From NCBI GenBank assembly GCA_032209605.1, contig JASFXZ010000005.1:32352905-32416904 (forward strand): a DNA stretch of 64,000 nucleotides, written 5' to 3'. A program made the position numbers and the translations under genes. Below, piece by piece: positions 47,509-59,556 of the stretch; position 1 is the stretch's first letter, and each line of letters starts with the position of its first letter. The notes beneath the pieces were generated by a model. It had not been told where the DNA came from. It worked only from the letters and a program-made list of their open reading frames with translations, and ran no database searches. This stretch comes from Mactromeris polynyma (lineage: Eukaryota; Mollusca; Bivalvia; Venerida; Mactridae).

Positions 47509-47522
47509 CTTAATCCGACCAT
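47509..47522 (-). CDS. Possible alternative exon 1
   Basis: The same ATGGTCGGATTAAG, followed by GTAAGA, a stronger donor than in copies A and B. It could splice to 38,913 in phase. Confidence 0.4.
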
Positions 47523-47715
47523 TGTCACTTTCCAACTAAATTTTGTGCGGCGGATGTGAACTTTCTCTTAGTAGGAAACGGTTGCGACCAATTCAGATGC
47601 TGCTGGACAGTACCTGAAATTATATCCAATGTCTCCGTATAACCAGTTCAAATTCTCTGTATATAATTTCTTACTCAAATATATCTTTATGTACACATTT
47701 GTTAGATTTGATCGT

Positions 47716-47721
47716 TTTATA
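47716..47721 (-). promoter_or_regulatory. Candidate TATA box in block C
   Basis: CTTGGTATAAAACG on the minus strand. GGTATAAA is conserved despite divergence around it. Confidence 0.35.
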
Positions 47722-48115
47722 CCAAGTGTTTTAACCTCATTACGCATAGAAGATACGCATCAGTGGTCATAAATATCGGCATTGTAAAGCAAGTTTTCTC
47801 ACAACTATATAAACGAGTCTTTAGAGAATTTTTGTTAGCCTTTGAAACGAGTTTAATAATGTGATATACACATTCAGTCAATAACAACAAATATCTTGAA
47901 AAAAGATGGTCGGAGCAATTTGAAGGTTAACATTTGTTGTGCAACATAAAAAATGCCGAGATGTTACGATTGCTGGTTTCTCCATATCCAACCATATCCA
48001 AATTGGATTTTGTTTAATTCACCGAAATTCAGTGGATTTCGGTAAGGTAACGTACCCTTTATCGAATGGTTAACCAATCCTCGTCAAGGTTACAAACGTT
48101 GTTCGGTTAAAGAGA

Positions 48116-50401
48116 AATTGCCTTGGTGGTTGACGTAAAATTTGATTGGTTTACACAACACGGATACGAAAATAGCAAAACCGAGTTGCATCATTGCAAC
48201 CGTCTTCACTGTAGGCAGTTGGGACTTCAAATATTTTGTTTTCTAGAGATTCATCGAAGACATTAAACAGGGATTCTTTTTTTGTAATTTAATGTGTTGT
48301 AGAGGCTACCTTTTAACAATATAGCGAGATCAATATGTTTATATATACTTGGCCTCGAATATTCTGAAACAGGAGTTGTAAGGGCATCGCATTTTAATTA
48401 TTGATTATTTGATTGGTTGATTAAATTAACTGATTATTTAAATGATTGAAAAATGTATTGGATAGTAATTTGAGCAGATGATACAGTCTATCTATTGGAA
48501 CCTTATACACAGTATTACAGCTCAAACTAGGACGTCGATCTGGTCAAGGTATAGTCAGACAGTTTGGGGTGAAATCAGTTTGTTGGATTTACATTCACCT
48601 TTTTCTCCCATTAAGGTTAATAATTATAGTCGTGACCACACGGCTTGAACGGCTATGTGTCCGTTTTGAGTAGAAAGGACCAATGACAGATTCGGTGTTG
48701 CCTAATTATGCCTTCAGTCGCAATCCATTCGTAAACAGTCTTATTATTGTTATATTCATGGGGCCCCGACAGATGATCCGAGGACAAAATGTAGACAAGA
48801 GATTGTTGAATATATGTAGTTTGAAAGAGAGCAACGAATAAGTATTACACTGACCGGTACTAAAGGTAGAAAAATAGTCGCCATGTTTTAATTGTACGAG
48901 AAATTGTAACGTTAGTTTCTAACACGTTTATAAATTGTTTGTTCACGTTAGACTTTCTTGGTATTACGGCGGTTAAGTGCAAGGTAAGCATGCTGTTAAA
49001 CTAGTTTACGTCCCCAGTAGTTTTACTGACAGTTGCAATTCAGGCTATAGGCCGTTGTATTGCCTTAACTCTCTTGTTGTTCTGGTGTGTGGTCCTGTGT
49101 CGTACCATGGTCATGTTTTCGAGTTCGTCGATGACGCTGTGTTGTTTCAGCTCTTTGTCCTTATCATGTCTGTATTGTTTTCTGTCGCTGTCTGTATATG
49201 CCCCTGGTTCGTTTGTTGTTTTGTGTTCTTCCCTGATTTGTGATTGCATACATGTGCACTCCGTGTCATATTTATTCACTACCACGAAAGAAGGGAAATA
49301 CAAAAGACAACTTTTATTACCAACAAGAAACAAGAACACAAAGAATAATGGAGACTGAGTCATGACTTCTCCGTCGTTGTTTTAATAGCCAGACAGGACC
49401 TTACCTCCCCATTTCCATCGAAATCTTTCCCTTACACATCCTCAAGGGCCGTTGGTTTCCTGGGATATGTGTTGGGATTCATTGTCTTGTGTATGTGGCG
49501 TTCCTGTCGCATCTTATTCTTTCTTGCATACGATAAAAATAAATAAATAAATAAATCGAGGAGAAAACGCTACATATACGAGTTCTTGCATTGAACCTGT
49601 TTACACCACAAAGGCACGCGAAAGGGGTGAGCTGGATGTTTTCTCATGGAATTTATTCTCTTAATGGTTTAACAAGCTTTAAAAAACATTCGCCCGAATT
49701 CAATAAATTGATAACAATGATGTATTGTATTATACGAAACCTGGAATGAAAAGGATTGCGATGCTTATATTGATAGAACTTATAGTGTATCGTAGGTCCA
49801 CGACTCGTAATGCTTTCATGTGTCATTGTGCTTTTGCGATAGTTGTGCCCTTTGTGTGTGGCACATCGTGATCGACTTCATCATCTTTATATTACTACTG
49901 GTTTACATAAGGTGTTGGTATTATATCATTTAAATTAAATAGATCAATGTTATTACAAACTGAAATGGTATTATGTTGTATATACGTATGGGACAATCAA
50001 ACGCCTGCCTGCGTAATCATATTTCTGAAGTGTATCTATTTAATGCAATATGATATATATATTTGAGTATTTAAAGTATCTCTTCAAAAGGTAATATGTA
50101 TAATAGAGTAGGAATTAAGAATGGTTTTGTGAGATTAAGATAATGGTAGCATTGATAACGAGGATTATATTCCACATTCAAACATGCACCGGGCCTCCAA
50201 AGACAAACTTTGTAAACACAATTGGCGTTAAATTGTTGGACCTTTGTAAATACAATGTATACGGCTATTGAAATGCACAACAGAAGTATAGTCCTAGATT
50301 ATAACTTACATTTGCTACAGTATTGTTGCATTAACCGTGGAGACATTTACATGAATATATAACCCGATACATTACATTTTACTGCTTCACATTGTTATAC
50401 T
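48116..50401. other. Non-coding stretch with SINE-like repeats
   Basis: No gene supported. 49,090-49,240 is a reverse copy of the CATACAG-GGGGAC repeat. 49,370-49,510 belongs to the CCTTGCACC/CCTGGGATATGTG family. An (AAAT)n microsatellite occupies 49,537-49,556. Confidence 0.5.
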
Positions 50402-50582
50402 GCAGTAAAACCTCACTTATAGACCACCTCAATAATAAGACCACCTCAAAATTAAGAAAACAATTTTCAATTCCATTATCACTATTTTGCTATCTATTCA
50501 ACCTCAATATTAAGACTACCTCAATAAGAATACCCAGTTTTCAAGGGTCCCAAGGGTGGTCTTATTGTCGAGGTTTTAATGT
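50402..50582. mobile_element. pogo/Tigger-like MITE, opposite orientation
   Basis: CAGTAAAACCTCACTTATAG to GTCGAGGTTTTAATGTA. Read on the minus strand it aligns with the other members. Confidence 0.7.
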
Positions 50583-50687
50583 ATACTCTATCATAGAAGC
50601 ACGGGGAAATTTATAATTTGTTATGTTCAATACAACTGAACAACATAAATAGAGGATCTTACATGAGTGCTTATTTGTTATTGTTTT

Positions 50688-50758
50688 TATGAAACGAGTC
50701 GACTGCAATAATATGACGCGAGGCTCTGCCGAGCGTCATATTCGTTTCAGTCGACGAG
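50688..50758. repeat. Short perfect-stem hairpin
   Basis: ATGAAACGAGTCGACTGCAA pairs with CGTTTCAGTCGACG. The inner stem AATATGACGC / GCGTCATATT surrounds the loop GAGGCTCTGCCGA. Probably a small MITE. Confidence 0.55.
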
Positions 50759-50959
50759 TGATACGTATCAATAAGTACCATGAATGTATTGTACATTCTG
50801 ATAAGTCAGTACAGCTAAACACAGCGGGGTGGCTAATTAAGTCGCAAACGATAGTGATCATGAGACGTTAAAGTAGCGTATATGTAATCAATTATAGCAT
50901 GGAGCTAATGTCGATCAGGTATGGGGAATCTTGCGATGAGCTAGAAAGTTGGACATATT

Positions 50960-51760
50960 TACGGTATCCATTATTTTATTCCACATATCTTGACAATGGG
51001 AGGAGGTACACATGAACGAGGAGGCGCATACAGGACAGAAAGCAATGTCGAAATAATAAGGAAAAAGACAATCAAACAACACTACCTCATCAACAAACTC
51101 AAAAATGTAACAATTAGAACGACACAGGTATTCACGACAGAGCAACAAGAGAGATACATTGATAAATTGTTGTTTGCAATTTGTTCCATAAATTATACGT
51201 ATCGTTTTTTTTATTTGAAAGTTGGGGACTAATGCTATCAATGACTGTGTTACACGCGCACCATCTTATAATATCTGCTTCTCCGGTATATACTTTATGA
51301 TTATATTTGATTGTTGGAAACAAGTTATGATTATGATATACTGGTGAAAGGTCTGGTCACACGGTTCTTACTATAATTCATATTTTACTTGAATCATTAT
51401 AAATCAAAAACGTGTCATAAAGAAAGCATACACTACGTTAATATCTCAAATGGTATTATTTTTATATATTATCAAAATTGCCATTATTTATCTACAAAAT
51501 AAGACTTATTTGATGTTGAAATGTAGGTGCTTTAAATACTAACAAAGTACACAGATTCTAGATAACCGGCATCTTGTCTTCTTTCTCGACCTTTAAACAT
51601 TCGGGACCGTATATATTTTGTACTTTGTTGTGGTTTGTACATACATACCACACTGTATAACTTTACAGTAATGTTAACACTCTAAATACCAGTACGATGA
51701 CACACGTTTATTCAGGGTAAAAGGTAGGACAAATCCTTTCATCCGTATTCAAAGTGAAAC
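50960..51760. repeat. Host segment H, diverged copy
   Basis: Shares CGCGCACCATCTTA, GGTGAAAGGTCTGGT and TTATCAAAATTGCCATTATT with the other two copies. It includes a SINE-like repeat at 50,985-51,120. It lacks the foldback element, but the exact insertion point is not clearly aligned here. Confidence 0.55.
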
Positions 51761-54700
51761 AAATCGCATGTTTAAAGAATTTTAATGAATACCGAGCATA
51801 TAATTCGATTCGAAGAAGCCTCGTTGAATCAAACTAACAAACTTACACTTTTACGCACATGTAACATACAGGTTAGATGCAATGACTGATTAACTGGTTT
51901 ATGATATGTGACAGAGGATGAGATAATATTTTGCCAATTTACACACCGGTTATTAGTACAAATTCGTTAGAAAACAATGTTGAGCGATTGCTTAATTATT
52001 GCTGGTTATTGCTTAAATTGAGAGAATAAGTTGCTAGAGGGAACGCCAAATACATAAGACAATGTCTCTCCACACAGAGCTCTGGTAGAACAACAGTCCA
52101 TAAAACATAAGGCATTTGGGGAGGTGCAAGGGTAAATACGTAAGGGAAACAGGGGTGCAAGGAATGGCCTGGCCGCCCATAAGGGATACATGTTTGTTAG
52201 ACTTCTTTCTTTACTATATGAATGAACTGTAGGTCGAAACCTTAAGTACTATATGCAATACCTTCAAACAGGTTTTATTTTATTATATAAGCGGTGTCAG
52301 TGTCGTACTGAATCTGAGGAACCGAATTTTCTAATTATTATATTTTGTGTAAATGATTGTTTAATTTTCCACATGACTCCGCAAAATCGAAATAAATAAT
52401 ACATGCGGGTATTATGTTGCATAGCGTTAATGTAAATACTCTCTTTCGATATTGCTCAAACTACTGAATGCTGGTTGTTTTAATGATGTGATCACCCTGT
52501 TTGTGATCGGACGAGAACTTGCGTTTACAGAACAGAACAAAACATAAAGTTTATTATTGATTTAAGCAATTACGGCTCATGGTCATTAACAAATATGTAC
52601 ACAAATACATCATCATGTGATGTGGAAATATATATATATATATATTCATTAATAACATCAATGACATCGTAATATTGTTGTTCTTAAATTACAACGCGCA
52701 AGTATTTCATGCGTAAAGATGAATATCTCAGGTAAATGAAAAAACAGATAATAACAAAACAAAAGAAATGCGTTACAACGTGACAAAGACGTAGACACTA
52801 TTAGCGAAAAAACTAGGTTGTATATACTTACGATACCTTACGACTTTATGACCTTGTACTAAGTTGCAAATGTCCAAGTTATGCATTTCCGATTCTTTAT
52901 GTTTTGAAAGTTGTTTAACTGTGTATCATTACAAAGGGGAACACTATAACATTGTCTCATTGCTCGTGGGTGAACGTACTTGTGAATGCCTTGATATGTT
53001 TGACAAAATACTGTGTACAATGAATGGTGATTATGGTTGCATATGCTGGATTGTATGACAATTGCACGTACAATGTTCCATTGTAATGTCAATCATTCGG
53101 GACGTGATACACGTGAACTAAAATGTGAACACTACCATCTGTACAACTCCGCCTCTTCCTGCGTCTTACATTCAATGAGCATCCAGAATTTTCCAATTTT
53201 TTGGCCAATGTATCCATTTATAATGGCATTTCGCACAATATCTATCAAGTGATTTCATTAAATAATCTGGTAAGTGATCAATATGGCGGTTTCCAAATAT
53301 GGAACACTAAGCTCCGCCTACCGAAAATGGGCTAGTCCATGTTGAAAAAAGGAATTCTGGAAGATTGAGTGAAAATAGGTCCAAAAATATTTTTTTTATA
53401 TATAAATGAAATATTATGATCAAAGATAAACAGTTACCACAAACACTAAGGATTGACGGACATAAAGTATCACAAATATTAGAGGACTTATATTAAACAA
53501 TTTATGACTAATAAGTACAATGTAAATACAGGATATTCAACTTTGAACCCGAGACTGGATAAGCTGCAACAAATACAACCGTGTTCGATACAGAATTTAT
53601 TCAAGAAAGTCGTTCAGTTCTAATTAACTAAATAAAAGGTTATTTCACACATAAAACACAGTTAAATATAAGCCGGATATTACTCACATATTAGAATTAT
53701 AAAAAATTGCTTATAATTCCAATATTTGAGCTATAACCTATACTAAAAGGTCAAAAGACAAAACTCCAATCACGGGCTGATTGTATTTGCGAATCTATGC
53801 ACGTGGACATTCTTGAGCACTGTCATCTGTACAATATAAACTGTGAAGATATATAACAGATGGAAGGATAATACCTTAATGACCCGCATATATTTATGAA
53901 TGTCATATCTATATTCACAGTTAAAATACCTGTGGAATTCCACAAGAGATTAACAAAAAGTCAGTTATTTATCCTGAAAGGTGTATGGGGAAATAAACAA
54001 CAACAAAAATATTCGTGTTTTTTAAACATTTTGTTACATGTTTTAATTTTAACAAAATAAAAGAAGAACAGAGCCAAGTAAAGTTACATCACAAATAAAC
54101 ACATTATCATATCACATATTGTTAAAGTCATTATTGCTCTGTATTTTCAAGCTTATGTAATCAAATCGAGCATGACGTATAATAAATATTACATTCTATA
54201 CAATGTTATGAATAAATGAAATCGAAATGACCAGTTTCGGAATGTCAATATCTAAAGAAGAGTTGAAGTTTAAATTTACATCGGCCTAGCAAAAAGATGA
54301 AAAACATACATACTATGGATGGGATTTGAACTCACATTGGATTTACTAAATGTTCGCAAAACATGCCTCTCAAGCGCCGAGTTGATAACCTTGATATATA
54401 GCGCCGTTAAAAATAAAATAGCTCAAATAAGTAAATGAAATCTGGTTTTAGATCTGACTTACTTGTAATAAAATGGTATGTTTATTCGTTTACAAGGTTT
54501 TGAATCGATTTTAACTGAAAACATCGTGAAACACGGCAACTTAAACAAATAAACACATTGTTAGAAACTGACAGTTAGAGGGGGACAAGTCATGCAACAC
54601 TCTGCAAAGCAGATTATCTCCCTTTAATAGAAACTGATTTCTTTCTGCATTGTAACTCCTATTACGAAGAAAAACGCAACGTTTTACTCACGGACAGATA

Positions 54701-54950
54701 TAAACCATTATGGTGCTTTTGTTACGTACAATGCGGCATAAATGATCTTTAGGTTTGATTATTTATAATGCAATCGATAACTGATGACGAATAGCCTGAT
54801 TTAAACAGATTATCGAATACACTTTATGTCTTTTCATTACCAAGTTCTGTGTTGGAACTTTGCTTTTGACTGCTATTCCGTGCGAAACACACGAAAGGTC
54901 AAATATTAATTGAACCGTGGCTTCAATCCAGTATCAACTTCTGTCTATTC
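51761..54950. other. Long stretch without a supported gene
   Basis: 52,020-52,195 is a dispersed repeat related to 9,890-10,050. 52,627-52,645 is (TA)n. Around 54,310-54,400 the minus strand has a B-box-like TGTGAGTTCAAATCCCATCC with a possible A box, a SINE or tRNA relic. Short open frames between 52,860 and 53,250 have no splice or family support. Confidence 0.5.
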
Positions 54951-54969
54951 CATTCCATTCAGTCCAACG

Positions 54970-55085
54970 TCTTGTATGGAGCCTCTGTGGTTGAATGGTT
55001 ATGGTCACTGACTAAAATTCACTTGCCACTCACCGATGCGGGTCCGAATCTCACAGAGATATAGAATTTGTGAGAAAGTCACCCA
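54970..55085 (+). repeat. tRNA-like SINE head
   Basis: A-box-like TGGTTGAATGG (about 54,989) and B-box-like GGGTCCGAATCTC (about 55,040) are correctly spaced for a pol III promoter. The sequence passes directly into the 74-bp array. It cannot form a normal anticodon arm, so it is a SINE, not a tRNA gene. Confidence 0.55.
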
Positions 55086-55100
55086 GATGGCTTACCCGAT

Positions 55101-55829
55101 GGTGTCAGCCCGATATCTTCCCTCAACCTTATAGCTGAAATAGTCACTGCATGACCCTGGCTCTGGTTCTACTAGGTGTCAGCCCGATATCTTCCCTCAA
55201 CCTTATAGCTGAAATAGTCACTGCATGACCCTGGCTCTGGTTCTACTAGGTGTCAGCCCGATATATCCCCTCAACCTTATAGCTGAAATAGTCACTGCAT
55301 GACCCTGGCTCTGGTTCTACTAGGTGTCAGCCCGATATATTCCCTCAACCTTATAGCTGAAATAGTCACTGCATGACCCTGGCTCTGGTTCTACTAGGTG
55401 TCAGCCCGATATATCCCCTCAACCTTATAGCTGAAATAGCCACTGCATGACCCTGGCTCTGGTTCTACTAGGTGTCAGCCCGATATATTCCCTCAACCTT
55501 ATAGCTGAAATAGTCACTGCATGAGCCTGGCTCTGGTTCTACTAGGTGTCAGCCCGATATATTCCCTCAACCTTATAGCTGAAATAGTCACTGCATGAGC
55601 CTGGCTCTGGTTCTACTAGGTGTCAGCCCGATATATTCCCTCAACCTTATAGCTGAAATAGTCACTGCATGAGCCTGGCTCTGGTTCTACTAGGTGTCAG
55701 CCCGATATATTCCCTCAACCTTATAGCTGAAATAGTCACTGCATGAGCCTGGCTCTGGTTCTACTAGGTGTCAGCCCGATATATTCCCTCAACCTTATAG
55801 CTGAAATAGTCACTGCATGAGCCTGGCTC
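55101..55829 (+). repeat. 74-bp tandem array (about 9.9 units)
   Basis: Units start GGTGTCAGCCCGATAT at 55,101 and every 74 bp after. Variants sort in blocks: TCTTCCC then TATCCCC/TATTCCC, and CATGACCC early against CATGAGCC in the last five units. The array probably grew from the body of the preceding SINE. Confidence 0.93.
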
Positions 55830-55964
55830 TTCTAATATGTGACTAAACAACGTCTCTAATAAATGGTTTCAACCATCAACGTTTTCTGGTATAGAGTATA
55901 ATAAACCAATAATGACTCAGTATACCGTTAGAAGACGTTTAATACATGTACCTGTTTCTAAAGA

Positions 55965-56045
55965 GGCAAAGTGGTCGAGGGGTGGAGTGCCTGAACACTG
56001 ATCCGAAGGTTGTGGGTTTGTATTCCACCTTGGGTGAGATTGATT
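55965..56045 (+). repeat. Second tRNA-like SINE head
   Basis: AGTGGTCGAGGGGTGGAGTG (A-box-like) and GGTTGTGGGTTTGTATTCC (B-box-like). No complete acceptor stem. Confidence 0.5.
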
Positions 56046-56179
56046 AATGAGTGATTCATTAAAAGCTAAGAACTTGTTTCACAATCGATGTTAAATATGT
56101 CAGTTTGGACCTTTTAAATAAATGGAAATTCTATCAGACTAAAGATACTTCAGCACAACTATACTTGGAACACTACAGC

Positions 56180-59100
56180 GACATGAATAACGAGTTCATT
56201 GACCAATGTACCTAGTACAGCGACAGTAACACCGAGTACATTGACCAATGTACCTAGTACAGCGACAGTAACACCGAGTACATTGACCAATGTACCTAGT
56301 ACAGCGACAGTAACACCGAGTACATCGACCTATGTTCTGAGTATAGCGACAGGAATAACAAGTTCATTGACCGATGTACCGAGTACAGTGATAGGAATAA
56401 CAAGTTCATTGACCAATGGACCGAGTATAGTGATAGGAATACCGAGTACATGCACATTGACCGATGTACCGAGTACAGTGATAGGAATACCGCGTACATT
56501 GAGCGATGTACCGAGTACAGTTATATAAATACCGAGTACATGTACATTGACCGATGTACCGAGTACAGTGATATAAATACCGAGTACATGCACATTGACC
56601 GATGTACCGAGTACAGTGATAGGAATACCGAGTACATTGAGCGATGTACCGAGTACAGTGATATAAATACCGAGTACATGTACATTGACCGATGTACCGA
56701 GTACAGTGATAGGAATACCGAGTACATTGAGCGATGTACCGAGTACAGTGATATAAATACCGAGTAAATGTACATTGACCGATGTACCGAGTACAGTGAT
56801 AGGAATACCGAGTACATTGAGCAATGTACCGAGTACAGTGATAGGAATACCGAGTACATTGACCGATGTACCGAGTACAGTGATAGGAATACCGAGTACA
56901 TTGACCGATGTACCGAGTACAGTGATATAAATACCGAGTACATTGACCGATGTACCGAGTACAGCGATATAAATACCGAGTACATGTACATTGACCGATG
57001 TACCGAGTACAGTGATAGGAATACCGAGTACATTGACCGATGTACCGAGTACAGTGATAGGAATACCGAGTACATTGACCGATGTACCGAGTACAGCGAT
57101 AGGAATACCGAGTACATTGACCGATGTACCGAGTACAGTGATATAAATACCGAGTACATGTACATTGACCGATGTACCGAGTACAGTGATAGTAATACAG
57201 AGTACATGTACATTGACCAATGAACCGAGTACAGTGATAGGAATAACAAGTTCATTGACTGATGTACCGAGTACAGTGATAGGAATACCGAATACATGTA
57301 CATTGACCGATGTACCGAGTACAGTGATAGGAATACCGAGTACATGTACATTGACCGATGTACCGAGTACATTGATAGGAATACCGAGTACATGAACATT
57401 GACCAATGGACCGAGTACAGCGCCAGGAACACCGAGTACATTGACCGATGTACCGAGTACAGTGATAGGAATACCAAGTACATGAACATTGACCAATGGA
57501 CCGAGTACAGCGACAGGAACACCGAGTACATTGACCGATGTACCGAGTACAGTGATAGGAATACCAAGTACATGAACATTGACCAATGGACCGAGTACAG
57601 CGACAGGAACACCGAGTACATTGACCGATGTACCGAGTACAGTGATAGGAATACCAAGTACATGAACATTGACCAATGGACCGAGTACAGCGACAGGAAC
57701 ACCGAGTACATTGAGCGATGTTCTGAGTACAGCGACAGGAACACCGTGTATATTTACCAATGGACCGAGTACAGCGACAGGAACACCGTGTATATTTACC
57801 AATGGACCGAGTACAGCGACAGGAACACCGTGTATATTTACCAATGGACCGAGTACAGCGACAGGAACACCGTGTATATTTACCAATGGACCGAGTACAG
57901 CGACAGGAATACCGAGTACATTGAGCGATGTTCTGAGTACAGCGACAGGAACACCGTGTATATTTACCAATGGACCGAGTACAGCGACAGGAACACCGTG
58001 TATATTTACCAATGGACCGAGTACAACGACAGGAACACCGTGTATATTTACCAATGGACCGAGTACAGCGACAGGAACACCGTGTATATTTACCAATGGA
58101 CCGAGTACAGCGACAGGAACACCGTGTATATTTACCAATGGACCGAGTACAGCAACAGGAACACCGTGTATATTTACCAATGGACCGAGTACAGCGACGG
58201 GAATACCGAGAACATTGACCAAAGGACCGAGTACAGTGACATGAACACCGAGGACATTGTACAATGGACCGAGTACAGCGTCATGAACACCGAGGACATT
58301 GACCAATGGACCGAGTACAGCGACATGAATACCAAGTATATTGAGCAATAGACCGAGTACAGCGACAGGAATACCGAGTACATTGACCAATGTACTCAGT
58401 ACAGCGACAGTAACACCGAGTACATTGACCAATGTACTGAGTACAGAGACAGGAATACCGAGTACATTGACCAATGGACCGAGTACAGCGACAGGAAAAC
58501 CGAGTACATTGACCAATGTACCGAGTACAGCGACAGGAAAACCGAGTACATTGACCAATGTATCGAGTACAGCGACAGGAATACCGAGTACATTGACCAA
58601 TGTACCGCGTACAGCTACAGGAATACCGAGTACATTGTCCAATGTACCGCGTACAGCGACAGGAATACCGAGTACATTGACCAATGTACCTAGTACAGCG
58701 ACAGGAATACCGAGTACATTGACCAATGCACCTAGTACAGCGACAGGAACACCGAGTACATTGACCAATGCACCTAGTACAGCGACAGGAACACCGAGTA
58801 CATTGACCAATGCACCTAGTACAGCGACAGGAACACCGAGTACATTGACCAATGGACCGAGTACAGCGACAGGAAAACCGAGTACATTGACCAATGTACC
58901 GAGTACAGCGACAGGAAAACCGAGTACATTGACCAATGTATCGAGTACAGCGACAGGAATACCGAGTACATTGTCCAATGTACCGCGTACAGCTACAGGA
59001 ATACCGAGTACATTGACCAATGTACCTAGTACAGCTACAGGAATACCGAGTACATTGACCAATGTATCGAGTACAGCGACAGGAATACCGAGTACATTGA

Positions 59101-59266
59101 CCAATGTACCTAGTACAGCTACAGGAATACCGAGTACATTGACCAATGTACCTAGTACAGCGACAGGAATACCGAGTACATTGACCAATGTACCGAGTAC
59201 AGCGACAGGAATACCGAGTACATTGACCAATGGACCGAGTACAGCGACAGGAATACCGAGTACATG
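56180..59266. repeat. 3.1-kb minisatellite, 42-bp unit (about 73 units)
   Basis: The consensus alternates ACCGAGTACATTGACCAATG and TACCGAGTACAGCGACAGGA plus AT. Some units gain 6 bp (ACATGTACATTG), giving 48-bp units. Unit lengths are multiples of three and stop-free in several frames, so frames of up to about 1,000 codons exist on both strands. On the minus strand the frame reads VLGIPVAVLGTLVN over and over. I treat it as non-coding. Confidence 0.93.
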
Positions 59267-59325
59267 TCGTTTGATATTTTGGTATCGGACGTCGCATTGA
59301 CTTAAACTCTTCCAAGCCACACATT
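59267..59325 (-). pseudogene. Third monooxygenase copy: broken exon 10
   Basis: Starts after TTCTGTTACAG and encodes ECVAWKSLSQCDVRYQNIKR, then is cut by the minisatellite. Flanking 59,326-59,555 matches intron 9 of copy 2 (31,433-31,660). No other exon of this copy is present in the window. Confidence 0.85.
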
Positions 59326-59556
59326 CTGTAACAGAACACATGCGCAGTAATTCAGTATTAATCAATCAAAGGTAAATTCCGCTGCCAATTGCCTTATATG
59401 TTCCGTACATCCCTTATAAATAAAAAATACAATTCTTGGATTAATTTGGATGTTCCATTGGTTCAACAAGCGTAAGATCTGAACTAAGATTCAAAGTAAA
59501 ATGTTCAAAAACTTTTAGTTTTATGAAATATTTGACTTAAGAAAGATCTCAGTTTG

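Larger units (their letters stand above)
47421..48115. repeat. Promoter/exon-1 block, copy C (diverged)
   Basis: Homologous to copies A and B with scattered substitutions and small indels; it keeps exon 1 and the TATA-like motif. It may be an alternative promoter of gene copy 2 or a leftover of another gene copy. Confidence 0.65.

Noticed and set aside
52860..53252. Cluster of short open frames on both strands
   Set aside because: No splice consistency, no recognisable motif and no paralogue in the window.
54970..56045. tRNA genes
   Set aside because: A-box and B-box motifs are present but no full cloverleaf with acceptor stem and anticodon loop. SINE heads fit better.
56180..59266. Possible CRISPR array
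   Set aside because: Units are contiguous with no unique spacers, and the DNA is eukaryotic. The same holds for the 74-bp and 92-bp arrays.
56330..59365. 1,011-codon minus-strand open frame
   Set aside because: It is the 42-bp minisatellite read in one of several stop-free frames. Unit length in multiples of three explains the openness, and only the first 30 or so codons (exon 10 remnant) have family support.
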